Translations under genes and position numbers: made by a program
Origin: Streptomyces bungoensis
GTDB lineage: Bacteria > Actinomycetota > Actinomycetes > Streptomycetales > Streptomycetaceae
Length of the DNA stretch: 64,000 nucleotides
Direction: 5' to 3'
NCBI RefSeq assembly: GCF_001514215.1
Contig: NZ_KQ948862.1
Span: 124,001 to 188,000, forward strand
Shown here: piece after piece, positions 43,573-52,377 of the stretch
How positions within the stretch are numbered: position 1 is the stretch's first letter
Layout of the letters: every line of letters begins with the position of its first letter
The notes under the pieces: model-generated
Database searches by the model: none
What the model saw: only the letters and a program-made list of their open reading frames with translations
Told to the model about the DNA's origin: nothing

Positions 43573-43612
43573 CGAGCGCCCGCCCCGCCGTTCCCGCCGG
43601 GGCGGGCGCTCG
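43573..43612 (+). terminator. Terminator after rnc
   Basis: A perfect 15-bp stem (43573-43587 with 43598-43612) with a 10-base loop is followed by CTTTC. It separates rnc from mutM. Confidence 0.85.
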
Positions 43613-43644
43613 CTTTCATCCCACGGTCCGTACGGGGGTTCCCG

Positions 43645-44517
43645 ATGCCCGAGTTGCCCGAGGTCGAGGTCGTCCGGCGCGGTCTGGAACGGTGGGTCGC
43701 CCACCGCACCGTCGCCGACGTGGAGGTCCTGCACCCACGTGCCGTACGCCGGCACGTCGCGGGCGCCGACGACTTCGCGCACCGGCTCAAGGGCCGGCAC
43801 GTCGGCGCGCCCCGCCGGCGCGGCAAGTACCTGTGGCTGCCGCTGGAGGAGACGAACCAGTCCGTCGTCGCCCACCTCGGGATGAGCGGCCAGCTGCTGG
43901 TGCAGCCGCAGGAGGCACCGGACGAGAAACACCTGCGCGTCCGGATCCGGTTCGCCGACACCGTCGGCACCGAGCTGCGCTTCGTGGACCAGCGCACCTT
44001 CGGCGGACTCTCGCTGCACGACAACACCCCGGACGGCCTGCCCGACGTCATCGCGCACATCGCACGGGACCCCCTCGACCCGCTGTTCGACGACGAGGCC
44101 TTCCACCTGGCGCTGCGCCGCAGGCGGACCACCATCAAGCGGGCCCTGCTGGACCAGACGCTGATCAGCGGCGTCGGCAACATCTACGCGGACGAGGCCC
44201 TGTGGCGCGCCCGCATCCACTACGAGCGCCCCACGGCCGGCTTCACCCGCCCGCGCACCGCCGAACTCCTCGGCCACGTGCGGGACGTGATGAACGCGGC
44301 CCTCTCCGTCGGCGGCACCAGCTTCGACAGCCTGTACGTCAACGTCAACGGCGAGTCGGGGTACTTCGACCGCTCCCTGGACGCCTACGGCCGCGAGGAC
44401 CTGCCGTGCCGGCGCTGCGGCACGCCCATGCGCCGCCGCCCGTGGATGAACCGGTCCAGCTACTTCTGCCCGAAGTGCCAGCGCCCGCCGCGGCCCGGCG
44501 GCCCGGGCCGCGGCTGA
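43645..44517 (+). CDS. mutM: Formamidopyrimidine-DNA glycosylase
   Basis: This 290-residue Fpg protein has the catalytic N-terminus [14 protein letters not shown] (P2, E3), K61 in [24 protein letters not shown] and a C-terminal zinc finger with C255/C258 and C275/C278. It removes oxidised purines such as 8-oxoguanine. Slightly longer loops than E. coli Fpg are typical of actinobacteria. The next small gene begins 13 bases after the stop and is probably co-transcribed. Confidence 0.96.
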   Translation: MPELPEVEVVRRGLERWVAHRTVADVEVLHPRAVRRHVAGADDFAHRLKGRHVGAPRRRGKYLWLPLEETNQSVVAHLGMSGQLLVQPQEAPDEKHLRVRIRFADTVGTELRFVDQRTFGGLSLHDNTPDGLPDVIAHIARDPLDPLFDDEAFHLALRRRRTTIKRALLDQTLISGVGNIYADEALWRARIHYERPTAGFTRPRTAELLGHVRDVMNAALSVGGTSFDSLYVNVNGESGYFDRSLDAYGREDLPCRRCGTPMRRRPWMNRSSYFCPKCQRPPRPGGPGRG

Positions 44518-44530
44518 GAGGAACGGCGCC

Positions 44531-44968
44531 ATGGCGCTTCCCGGCGGCGACGGCGACTTCTCGCTCGTCCTGCGCACCGACTTCTCCGACGACGCGGCGT
44601 GGCGGGCGGTGTGCGCGGAACTCGAGGCGGCGGAGGAGTTCTCGACCGCCGTCCTGGAGGACGACCCGCGGTTCTCCGGCGCCACCGTCCGGGCGCTGCT
44701 CGACGAGGAGGCTGCCGCCGCGGAGGCGGACAGGGTCTTCCACGTCTTCCTCGCCGACGCCTTCACCATGACCGACCCCGAGCACCGGCTCCTGGCCGTG
44801 GACCTCGCCGACGAGCCGGGCCGGACCTTCCGGGTGCCGCCGCGGTGGTTCCCGGACATCTCCGTCAACCTGGCCATCGCCAACATGGACTTCGCCGAGT
44901 TCGCGGACGAGGTGGACGGCTCGGGGACGTACCGCGGCCTCAGCGACGGGGGCCGGGACGAAGCCTGA
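44531..44968 (+). CDS. Small protein of unknown function (DUF6924-like)
   Basis: This 145-residue acidic protein begins MALPGGDGDFSLVLRTDFSD, with WRAVCAELEA, VFHVFLADAFTMTDPEHRLL, RTFRVPPRWFPDISVNLAIA and MDFAEFADEVDGSGTYRG. It resembles the DUF6924 family from memory. No catalytic motif is visible. It follows mutM by 13 bases. Confidence 0.78.
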   Translation: MALPGGDGDFSLVLRTDFSDDAAWRAVCAELEAAEEFSTAVLEDDPRFSGATVRALLDEEAAAAEADRVFHVFLADAFTMTDPEHRLLAVDLADEPGRTFRVPPRWFPDISVNLAIANMDFAEFADEVDGSGTYRGLSDGGRDEA

Positions 44969-44980
44969 CGCGGACCGGGT

Positions 44981-45388
44981 TCACGCCGGCTGCGACGGCT
45001 GCCGGGCGTCGTACACCTCACGGGAGGCGAGGACGTCGTCCATCGCTCCCTCGACGCAGTGGATGAGCGCCAGCAGCCGCTCGGCGATCCGGCGGCCCAG
45101 GGGCGTCAGCTCGTAGTCCACGCGGGGCGGGTTGGTCGGCTGGGCCTCGCGGTGCACCAGCCCGTCGCGCTCCAGCGCCTGCAGCGTCTGGGACAGCATC
45201 TTCTCGCTCACGCCGTCGACGCGGCGGCGCAACTCGTTGAAGCGCAGCGACCCCTCGTACAGCGCGCCGAGCGTCAGCCCGCCCCATCGGCCGGTGACGT
45301 GCTCCAGGGTGCCGCGGGACGGGCACGCCTTGGCGAACACGTTGTAGGCGAGGTCGTCCTCGGGGCTGGGTGCACGGGTGCTGTCCAT
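44981..45388 (-). CDS. HxlR-family regulator
   Basis: This 135-residue winged-helix protein has C22 in NVFAKACPSRGTLEHVTGRW, LRFNELRRRVDGVSEKMLSQ and LVHREAQPTNPPRVDYELTP, the HxlR pattern. A single cysteine near the N-terminus suggests thiol/redox or electrophile sensing, as in related HypR/QorR proteins. It is divergent from a flavodoxin-like quinone reductase across a palindrome at 45430-45450. Confidence 0.93.
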   Translation of the reverse strand: MDSTRAPSPEDDLAYNVFAKACPSRGTLEHVTGRWGGLTLGALYEGSLRFNELRRRVDGVSEKMLSQTLQALERDGLVHREAQPTNPPRVDYELTPLGRRIAERLLALIHCVEGAMDDVLASREVYDARQPSQPA

Positions 45389-45429
45389 AGCACACGAGCG
45401 TACGCCAGCGCAGCGCTAACCACCAGGTT

Positions 45430-45450
45430 GCACTAACTAGAAGTTAGTGC
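45430..45450. promoter_or_regulatory. HxlR operator candidate
   Basis: GCACTAAC-TAGAA-GTTAGTGC is a perfect inverted repeat with 8-bp arms midway between the hxlR-type gene and the reductase gene. Weaker GCTAAC and GTTAGC half-sites flank it. Confidence 0.65.
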
Positions 45451-45495
45451 TTTCCTTTTGTCATCGTTAGCGAGCTGCCCCTTCGAGGAGTTCTT

Positions 45496-46080
45496 ATGAG
45501 CACCCCTGTCGTCTCCATCGCCTACCACTCCGGTTACGGCCACACCGCCGTACTGGCCGAGGCCGTCCGGGCCGGTGCCGTGGAGGCCGGTGCCGAGGTG
45601 CACCTGATCAAGGTCGACGAGATCACCGACGAGCAGTGGGAGACGCTGGACCGCTCCGACGCGATCGTCTTCGGCTCGCCCACCTACATGGGCACCGCCT
45701 CCGGCGCCTTCCACGTCTTCGCCGAGGCGTCCTCCAAGCGCTGGTTCGGCCAGGACTGGAAGGACAAGCTGGCGGCCGGCTTCACCAACTCCGGCTCCAA
45801 GAGCGGCGACAAGCTGCACACCCTGCAGTTCTTCCAGATCCTCGCCGGCCAGCACGGCATGCACTGGGTCAACCTGGGCCTGCACCCCGGCTGGAACAGC
45901 AGCGAGGCCTCCGAGCACGACCTCAACCGCCTCGGCGTCTTCGCCGGCGCCGCCGCCCAGACCAACGTCGACGAGGGCCCGGAGGCCGTCCACAAGGCCG
46001 ACATCGCCACCGCCGAGCACCTGGGCCGCCGGGTGACGGAGACGGCCCGGACCTTCACGCGGGGCCGCGCGGCCGCCTAG
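45496..46080 (+). CDS. Flavodoxin-like NAD(P)H-quinone oxidoreductase
   Basis: This 194-residue protein shows the flavodoxin FMN phosphate loop AYHSGYGHTAVLAEAV, VFGSPTYMGTASGAF and FTNSGSKSGDKLHTL, like WrbA/NQO-type reductases. It probably reduces quinones by two electrons. Divergence from an HxlR regulator fits induction by quinones or diamide-type stress. ATG 45496 follows GAGGAG. Confidence 0.9.
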   Translation: MSTPVVSIAYHSGYGHTAVLAEAVRAGAVEAGAEVHLIKVDEITDEQWETLDRSDAIVFGSPTYMGTASGAFHVFAEASSKRWFGQDWKDKLAAGFTNSGSKSGDKLHTLQFFQILAGQHGMHWVNLGLHPGWNSSEASEHDLNRLGVFAGAAAQTNVDEGPEAVHKADIATAEHLGRRVTETARTFTRGRAAA

Positions 46081-46117
46081 CCGGCGGCGCCGGCCCCCGG
46101 GTGGCCGCGGGGTGCGG

Positions 46118-47275
46118 TCAGTAGCCGAAGTCCTGCGTCCACCACGGCCCGCCCGCACCGAAGTGCACGCCGACGCCGAGGGTCTTGAAGTCGCAGTTCA
46201 GTATGTTGGCGCGGTGGCCGGGGCTGTTCATCCAGGCCTGCATCACGGCCGCCGCGTCCGCCTGGCCGCGGGCTATGTTCTCGCCGCCGAGGCCGGTGAT
46301 GCCCGCCTTCGCCGCCCGGTCCCAGGGGCTCGCGCCGTCGGGGTCGGTGTGGTCGAAGAAGCCCCGCGCCGCCATGTCGTCGCTGAAGCCCTCGGCCAGC
46401 CCGGTCAGCGAGGAGTTCGCGGCCAGTGCGCTGCACCCGACCTTCGCCCGCTCCTCGTTCACCAGCCGCAGCACCTCGGCCTCGGCGGCGGCCCGCGCCG
46501 ACACCGCGACCGGTGCGGACGAAGCCGCCGGCGCCCTGGTCGCCGCACGCGACGGGGCGGTCGTCGGCGGGGTGGCCGGCGCGGGCTTCTTCGAGGAGGT
46601 CTTCGCCGGGCTCTCGGCGGGGCTCTCGGAGGGCTTCTTCGCCGGGGTCCGGGAGGCCGGGGCGGAGGGGGAGGAGGCCGAACGGGACGCGGAAGCCGAG
46701 GGTGCCGGCGAGGCCGCGGTGCCGGGAGCGCTGCCCGTGGGTGCGCCGCCGGTCCGGCTGTCCGCGCTGCCCGAGGTGCCGCCCTGCTCGGCGGCCGTGT
46801 TGCTGGGCGAGACCGCCCCCTGCACCCGCTCGCCGCCGGTGGTGTGCGTAGCGCCCCCGAGCTGGTAGTTCTCCAGGCCCGGCACCACACCCGTGGCCAC
46901 TGCCGCCGTACCGAGGGCGACCGCGGCGGAGACGCCGAGCAGGCCCGTGCGCACCGGCCGCGCGCCCGCCTTGCGGCGCCGGTGGCCCTGCGACGGCGAC
47001 GTGCCGCCGCCCGGGGCGGAACCGCCACCGGCGGCCGGCGGGGTCCGGTCGTCGACCGCGTACAGGTAGGCCGTGCTCCTGGCGTTGGCGTCGGCGTACG
47101 CCTCGGGGTTCAGGTACGGCGCGATGCCCATGGGCACGCGGTCACGCGTGAAGCGGGCCCTGGTGAACGAGTCCGGCGGAGCCTCGCCGCCGGCGCCCGA
47201 GCGGTGTGCGTGCGTGCCCCCCGCGGCGCGGCCCGTGGCGGCGCGGCCGGCGTCCGAGCGTCGGTGGCGTCCCAT
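46118..47275 (-). CDS. Membrane-anchored CAP/SCP-domain protein
   Basis: This 385-residue protein has a cytoplasmic N-terminal ~105 residues, one membrane segment (TGLLGVSAAVALGTAAVATG), a Ser/Pro/Thr/Ala-rich extracellular linker of ~130 residues, and a C-terminal CAP domain: RLVNEERAKVGCSAL, GFFDHTDPDGASPWDRA, GENIARGQ, WMNSPGHRANILNCDFKTLG and WWTQDFGY. The CAP histidine and glutamate (DHTD, GEN, GHR) are kept. Two conserved cysteines probably form a disulfide. ATG 47275 is favoured over 47281 by spacing from AAGAAGG. Function of bacterial CAP proteins is largely unknown. Confidence 0.88.
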   Translation of the reverse strand: MGRHRRSDAGRAATGRAAGGTHAHRSGAGGEAPPDSFTRARFTRDRVPMGIAPYLNPEAYADANARSTAYLYAVDDRTPPAAGGGSAPGGGTSPSQGHRRRKAGARPVRTGLLGVSAAVALGTAAVATGVVPGLENYQLGGATHTTGGERVQGAVSPSNTAAEQGGTSGSADSRTGGAPTGSAPGTAASPAPSASASRSASSPSAPASRTPAKKPSESPAESPAKTSSKKPAPATPPTTAPSRAATRAPAASSAPVAVSARAAAEAEVLRLVNEERAKVGCSALAANSSLTGLAEGFSDDMAARGFFDHTDPDGASPWDRAAKAGITGLGGENIARGQADAAAVMQAWMNSPGHRANILNCDFKTLGVGVHFGAGGPWWTQDFGY

Positions 47276-47466
47276 GCCCATGCCTTCTTCCTCGTCCTCG
47301 CGATCGGCCGGCGCTACCAGGCGCCTCGGCGGTGAGCGACTCCCTCTGGCCGACCCGACTCACTCGAACGAGTGAGTTTCATATGAGATTCATTGGGTCC
47401 GGACGGTACCCCATGGCACCGAGGGCGGCTGTGTTCTGAGCGACATCGGCCGGTTAGGTTGCACCC

Positions 47467-47748
47467 ATGAACGAGGATGTGCGACTGCTCGCCTGGGTGC
47501 GGGGACGGGTCCAGGGCGTGGGTTTCCGCTGGTTCACGCGGGCCAAGGCGCTGGAGATCGGCGGTCTGAGTGGTTTTGCTCTCAATTTGGGCGACGGCCG
47601 GGTCCAGGTGGTCGCGGAGGGGGCGCGCGAGGGCTGCGAGGGACTGCTCGCCTGGCTGCAGGACGGCGACACGCCCGGACATGTAGCCGGAGTCACCGAG
47701 ATCTGGGACACACCTCGCGGCGGCTACGACGGCTTCGCCATCCGCTGA
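47467..47748 (+). CDS. Acylphosphatase
   Basis: This 93-residue enzyme has the signature [12 protein letters not shown] with catalytic R21 and the second catalytic residue N40 in [17 protein letters not shown]. It hydrolyses acyl phosphates. It is a normal-length family member and lies alone upstream of the smc region. Confidence 0.95.
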   Translation: MNEDVRLLAWVRGRVQGVGFRWFTRAKALEIGGLSGFALNLGDGRVQVVAEGAREGCEGLLAWLQDGDTPGHVAGVTEIWDTPRGGYDGFAIR

Positions 47749-48131
47749 GTCGTTTCTCCGGAAGGGCCGCCCGGCGTCGGGCGAAAGCCGCCCCCGAGGC
47801 CCGCCCCGGGCGGAAACCGGCAGGTGGTTGCCAAGAAGAGCCCGGCATGGCAGGCTCCGCTGGTACAGCTGATCGCCACGCCCTGAGGGCCCCGCAGGAG
47901 ACGCAGCACCGCCGCCCGCCGGCCGTGCGCCCCGGGTTCGCCCCCCAATACAGGGCGTGATCGTGTTGACCGTCAAACTTTTTGGTGAGACGCTGAAAGC
48001 CCCGCGCACCTTGGCTGTTTGGCATGACGAGAACGGCAGAGCAACACTCGAGTGTGCCAAGCACCCCGGGTGCGAATCCCTCACGACCCACACCGCATCG
48101 GTCGGTCACTCATTGTGGAGGACCATCCATC
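47749..48131. other. Non-coding stretch before the small coiled-coil gene
   Basis: I see no convincing gene. A TTGACC at 47966-47971 could be a -35 box, but no good -10 lies 16-18 bases downstream. The frame starting at 47957 runs through and beyond the next small gene and looks like chance coding. A GGAGG near 48118 belongs to the next gene. Confidence 0.5.
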
Positions 48132-48335
48132 ATGGCAAAGGCGCTTCTCGGTTACGTCGGCGGCTCCGACCCTCGACTCCTCGCCGAGATGCGACGGTTG
48201 CAGCAGCGCGTTCAGGACCTGGAGTCCGAGCTCGTACGGATCCAGGCGGAGAACGAAGCGCTGGCGGCCGCCGCCTCTCAGGACAGGATCATGGAGAGCA
48301 TCGACGCACACCAGGCGGAGCCTGCGCTCACCTGA
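48132..48335 (+). CDS. Small coiled-coil protein upstream of smc
   Basis: This 67-residue protein has MAKALLGYVGGSDPRLLAEM at the N-terminus then a leucine-heptad coiled coil (RLQQRVQDLESELVRIQAEN, EALAAA). A GGAGG site precedes ATG 48132. From memory similar small proteins precede smc in other streptomycetes. An association with chromosome organisation is only suggested by position; the function is unknown. Confidence 0.85.
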   Translation: MAKALLGYVGGSDPRLLAEMRRLQQRVQDLESELVRIQAENEALAAAASQDRIMESIDAHQAEPALT

Positions 48336-48432
48336 TCGCTGCACCGCTCCACGACAGCAGTCGCAGTGGTAGGGCTGCCCGTATCAACCGCTCACGTTGA
48401 TCAAACGGCCGCGACCCGGCCGTCAGAGTTGC

Positions 48433-48454
48433 AAGGGACGCTCCGGCGTCCCTT
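48433..48454 (+). terminator. Intrinsic terminator upstream of smc
   Basis: AAGGGACGC-TCCG-GCGTCCCTT forms a perfect 9-bp stem followed by a pyrimidine/T-rich tract (CTTTCTTTC...CTTTTCTT). It is one of the few classical terminators with T-tail here. Confidence 0.85.
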
Positions 48455-48595
48455 CTTTCTTTCCCCCGCTTTTCTTCCCCCGCGCATCCTTTCAGACTCT
48501 TCAACGTTTGAGATGCCCTGGATGTTCATCGGTGAAACCGTGGGGTTGCGAGTGTTCGTGGAGTGAGATAGCGGCGAAAGGTAAAGTCCAGCGGC

Positions 48596-51500
48596 GTGCA
48601 CCTCAAGGCCCTGACCCTTCGCGGGTTCAAGTCGTTCGCCTCGGCGACCACACTCCGGTTCGAACCCGGGATCACGTGTGTCGTCGGACCGAACGGCTCG
48701 GGCAAGTCCAACGTCGTGGACGCCCTCAGCTGGGTCATGGGCGAGCAGGGCGCCAAGTCGCTGCGCGGCGGCAAGATGGAGGACGTCATCTTCGCCGGCA
48801 CCACCGGCCGCCCGCCGCTGGGCCGCGCCGAGGTGTCCCTCACCATCGACAACTCCGACGGTGCGCTGCCCATCGAGTACGCCGAGGTCACCATCACGCG
48901 GATCATGTTCCGCAACGGCGGCAGCGAGTACCAGATCAACGGCGACACGTGTCGCCTGCTGGACATCCAGGAACTGCTGTCCGACTCCGGCATCGGCCGA
49001 GAGATGCACGTCATCGTCGGCCAGGGGCAGCTCGACTCCGTCCTGCACGCCGACCCGACGGGCCGCCGCGCCTTCATCGAGGAGGCCGCGGGCGTCCTCA
49101 AGCACCGCAGGCGCAAGGAGAAGGCGCTCAGGAAGCTGGACGCGATGCAGGCCAATCTCGCGCGCGTGCAGGACCTGACGGACGAGCTGCGCCGCCAGCT
49201 GAAACCCCTGGGCCGCCAGGCGGCCGTAGCCCGCCGGGCCGCCGTCATCCAGGCGGACCTGAGGGACGCGCGGCTGAGGCTGCTCGCCGACGACCTCGTA
49301 CGCCTGCGCGAGGCGCTGAAGTCCGAGATCGCCGACGAGGCGGCCCTGAAGGAGCGCAAGGAGGCCGCCGAGCAGGAGCTGAGGAAGGCGCTCCAGCGGG
49401 AGGCCCTGCTGGAGGACGAGGTGCGGCGGCTCGCGCCGCGCCTGCAGCGCGCCCAGCAGACCTGGTACGACCTGTCCCGGCTGGCCGAACGGGTGCGCGG
49501 CACCGTCTCGCTGGCCGACGCGCGCGTGAAGAGCGCCACCTCGGCGCCGATCGAGGAACGGCGCGGCCGTGACCCCGAGGACATGGAGCGCGAGGCCGCC
49601 CGGGTCCGCGAGCAGGAGGCCGAGCTGGAGGCGGCCCTGGAGGCCGCCCAGCGCGCCCTCGACGACACGGTCGCGCACCGGGCCGAACTGGAGCGCGAAC
49701 TGGCCGTCGAGGAGCGCCGGCTGAAGGACGTCGCCCGCGCCATCGCCGACCGCCGTGAGGGCCTGGCCCGCCTGTCCGGGCAGGTCAACGCGGCCCGCTC
49801 GCGCGCCGCCTCCGCCCAGGCCGAGATCGACCGGCTGGCCGCCGCCCGCGACGAGGCCCGCCAGCGTGCCGTCCAGGCCCAGGAGGAGTACGAGGCGCTG
49901 AAGGCCGAGGTCGACGGCCTCGACGCGGACGACGCCGACCTCGCCGAACAGCACGAGGCGGCGAAACGGCGGCTCGCCGGCGCCGAGTCCGCGCTGGGCG
50001 CGGCCCGGGAGGCCCGGACCACCGCCGAACGCCGGCGCGCCGCCACCCAGGCCCGCCACGAGGCCCTGGCCCTGGGCCTGAGGCGCAAGGACGGCACCGG
50101 CGTCCTCCTCGACGCCCGCGACCGCCTCACCGGCATCCTCGGCCCGGCCGCGGAACTGCTCACCGTGGCCCCCGGCCACGAGACCGCCCTGGCCGCGGCC
50201 TTCGGCGCGGCGGCGGACGCCGTCGCCGTGACCACCCCGGCCGCGGCGGCCGAGGCGATCCGGCTGCTGCGCAAACAGGACGCTGGCCGCGCGGCCCTCC
50301 TCCTGACGGGAACGCGGGACGCCCCCGGCGCGTGCCCCGGGGACGACACCCCTGAGCTCACCGGCCCTGGCCTCGCCCGCCACGCCGCCGACCTGGTCAC
50401 CGGCCCCGCCGAGCTCATGACCGCCGTGCGGCGGCTGCTCCGCGGGATCGTCGTCGTCGGGTCCCTGGAGGACGCCGAGGACGTCGTCCGCGACCATCCC
50501 CGACTGACCGCCGTGACCGCCGAGGGCGATCTGCTCGGGGCGCACTTCGCGCACGGCGGGTCGGCCGGGGCGCCGAGTCTTCTGGAGGTGCAGGCCTCCG
50601 TGGACGAGGCCGCCGCCGAGCTGGAGGAACTGGGCGTGCGGTGTGCGGAACTGGCCGAGGCCCAGCAGGAGGCGGACGAGCACCGGGTGCGGGCGGCCGC
50701 GCTGGTGGAGGAGCTGGGGGAGCGGCGCCGGGCCGCCGATCGGGAGAAGTCGGCCGTGGCCCAGCAGCTCGGGCGGCTGGCCGGGCAGGCGCGCGGCGCG
50801 GCGGGGGAGGCCGAGCGGTCCGACGCGGCGGCGGCACGCGCGCAGGAGGCGCTGGAGAAGGCCGTCCAGGAGGCCGAGGAGCTGGCCGAGCGGCTCGCGG
50901 TCGCCGAGGAGATGCCGGGGGAGGAGGAGCCGGACACCTCCGTGCGCGACCGGCTCGCCGCCGACGGCGCCAACGCCCGGCAGACCGAGATGGAGGCCCG
51001 GCTGCAGGTCCGTACGCACGAGGAGCGCGTCAAGGGACTCGCCGGCCGGGCCGACTCCCTCGACCGGGCAGCCCGCGCGGAGCGCGAGGCACGCGCGCGT
51101 GCCGAGCGGCGGCGGGCCCGGCTGCGCCACGAGGCCGCCGTCGCCGAGGCCGTCGCCTCCGGTGCCCGGCAGCTGCTCGCGCACGTCGAGGTGTCCCTCG
51201 GCCGGGCCGAGCGGGAGCGGGTCGCCGCCGAGGCCGGCAAGACCGCCCGGGAGCAGGAGCTGGCCGCCGCCCGCACCGCCGGACGCGAACTCAAGGCCGA
51301 GCTGGACAAGCTGACTGATTACGTTCACCGAGGCGAGGTACTAGGAGCAGAGAAACGGCTGCGTATCGAGCAGCTGGAGGCGAAGGCCCTGGAGGAACTG
51401 GGTGTCGAACCGGCAGGACTGGTGGCGGAGTACGGGCCGCACCAGCCCGTGCCTCCCTCGCCCCCCGCCGAGGGCGAGGTGCTGCCCGAGGATCCGGAGC

Positions 51501-52174
51501 ACCCGCGCAACCAGCCACGGCCCTTCGCGCGGGCCGAGCAGGAAAAGCGGCTCAAGGCCGCCGAGCGGGCGTACCAGCAGCTGGGCAAGGTCAACCCGCT
51601 GGCCCTGGAGGAGTTCGCGGCGCTGGAGGAGCGGCACAAGTTCCTCAGCGAGCAGCTGGAGGACCTGAAGAAGACCCGAGCCGACCTGCTTCAGGTGGTG
51701 AAGGAGGTGGACGAGCGGGTCGAGCAGGTCTTCACGGAGGCCTACCGCGACACGGCCCGCGAGTTCGAGGGGGTCTTCAGCCGCCTCTTCCCGGGCGGCG
51801 AGGGGCGCCTGGTGCTGACCGACCCCGACAACATGCTCACCACGGGCGTGGACGTCGAGGCGCGGCCGCCGGGCAAGAAGGTCAAGCGGCTCTCCCTGCT
51901 CTCCGGCGGCGAGCGGTCGCTGACCGCCGTGGCCCTGCTGGTGTCGATCTTCAAGGCCCGGCCGAGTCCGTTCTACGTGATGGACGAGGTCGAGGCGGCG
52001 CTGGACGACACCAACCTCCAGCGGCTGATCCGGATCATGCAGGAGCTGCAGGAGAGCTCGCAGCTGATCGTGATCACGCACCAGAAGCGCACGATGGAGG
52101 TCGCCGACGCGCTGTACGGCGTCTCCATGCAGGGTGACGGTGTGTCCAAGGTCATCTCCCAGCGGCTTCGTTAG
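48596..52174 (+). CDS. smc: Chromosome segregation protein SMC
   Basis: This 1192-residue SMC has Walker A GPNGSGKSN (31-39), the QGQLDSVLHADP Q-loop region, long coiled coils on either side of a hinge around residues 510-670, the ABC signature LLSGGERSLTAVAL (near 1102-1112) and Walker B FYVMDEVEAALD (~1128). It compacts and segregates chromosomes with ScpAB, important for sporulation septa. GTG 48596 gives MHLKALTLRGFKSFAS. The ribosome site is weak (AAAGG about 15 bases upstream). The codons around 51320-51360 (ACTGATTACGTTCACCGAGG...) are less GC-rich than neighbours. Confidence 0.97.
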   Translation: MHLKALTLRGFKSFASATTLRFEPGITCVVGPNGSGKSNVVDALSWVMGEQGAKSLRGGKMEDVIFAGTTGRPPLGRAEVSLTIDNSDGALPIEYAEVTITRIMFRNGGSEYQINGDTCRLLDIQELLSDSGIGREMHVIVGQGQLDSVLHADPTGRRAFIEEAAGVLKHRRRKEKALRKLDAMQANLARVQDLTDELRRQLKPLGRQAAVARRAAVIQADLRDARLRLLADDLVRLREALKSEIADEAALKERKEAAEQELRKALQREALLEDEVRRLAPRLQRAQQTWYDLSRLAERVRGTVSLADARVKSATSAPIEERRGRDPEDMEREAARVREQEAELEAALEAAQRALDDTVAHRAELERELAVEERRLKDVARAIADRREGLARLSGQVNAARSRAASAQAEIDRLAAARDEARQRAVQAQEEYEALKAEVDGLDADDADLAEQHEAAKRRLAGAESALGAAREARTTAERRRAATQARHEALALGLRRKDGTGVLLDARDRLTGILGPAAELLTVAPGHETALAAAFGAAADAVAVTTPAAAAEAIRLLRKQDAGRAALLLTGTRDAPGACPGDDTPELTGPGLARHAADLVTGPAELMTAVRRLLRGIVVVGSLEDAEDVVRDHPRLTAVTAEGDLLGAHFAHGGSAGAPSLLEVQASVDEAAAELEELGVRCAELAEAQQEADEHRVRAAALVEELGERRRAADREKSAVAQQLGRLAGQARGAAGEAERSDAAAARAQEALEKAVQEAEELAERLAVAEEMPGEEEPDTSVRDRLAADGANARQTEMEARLQVRTHEERVKGLAGRADSLDRAARAEREARARAERRRARLRHEAAVAEAVASGARQLLAHVEVSLGRAERERVAAEAGKTAREQELAAARTAGRELKAELDKLTDYVHRGEVLGAEKRLRIEQLEAKALEELGVEPAGLVAEYGPHQPVPPSPPAEGEVLPEDPEHPRNQPRPFARAEQEKRLKAAERAYQQLGKVNPLALEEFAALEERHKFLSEQLEDLKKTRADLLQVVKEVDERVEQVFTEAYRDTAREFEGVFSRLFPGGEGRLVLTDPDNMLTTGVDVEARPPGKKVKRLSLLSGGERSLTAVALLVSIFKARPSPFYVMDEVEAALDDTNLQRLIRIMQELQESSQLIVITHQKRTMEVADALYGVSMQGDGVSKVISQRLR

Positions 52175-52198
52175 CCCGCGTCAAGATCACCTGACTCC

Positions 52199-52217
52199 GT
52201 GTTCACAACTTGAACAC
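52199..52217. promoter_or_regulatory. Inverted repeat between smc and glcP
   Basis: GTGTTCA-CAACT-TGAACAC has perfect 7-bp arms. It lies ~160 bases upstream of the glcP start and 25 bases after smc, in unusually AT-rich sequence. It could be an operator for sugar control; a terminator is less likely given its low GC. Confidence 0.5.
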
Positions 52218-52259
52218 GAGTGGCTTGGGCCTATCTCAAAACTCACAGCAGTCGAGGTA

Positions 52260-52287
52260 TTGACTTCGATACTTGAAGGCATAGTCT
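52260..52287 (+). promoter_or_regulatory. Candidate glcP promoter
   Basis: TTGACT (52260-52265) and TAGTCT (52282-52287) with a 16-base spacer form a plausible HrdB-type promoter about 90 bases before the glcP start. Confidence 0.4.
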
Positions 52288-52377
52288 CTGCAACGTTGCT
52301 TTTACCTTCAGGTCTCACCTGGAAGGGTTCATCCCCCCCCCACCCCGGCAGCGTTGCCGTGGCCCGAGGAGTTTCTC

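Noticed and set aside
48066-48080. tRNA-like T-arm (GGGTGCGAATCCCTC)
   Set aside because: No matching acceptor, D or anticodon arms could be found around it.
47957-48400. 148-codon frame overlapping the small gene before smc
   Set aside because: The small coiled-coil gene at 48132 has a better ribosome site and protein character; this frame becomes Arg-rich after the overlap.
48401-51328. Long minus-strand frames opposite smc
   Set aside because: They are shadows of the SMC coiled-coil codons and are not protein-like.
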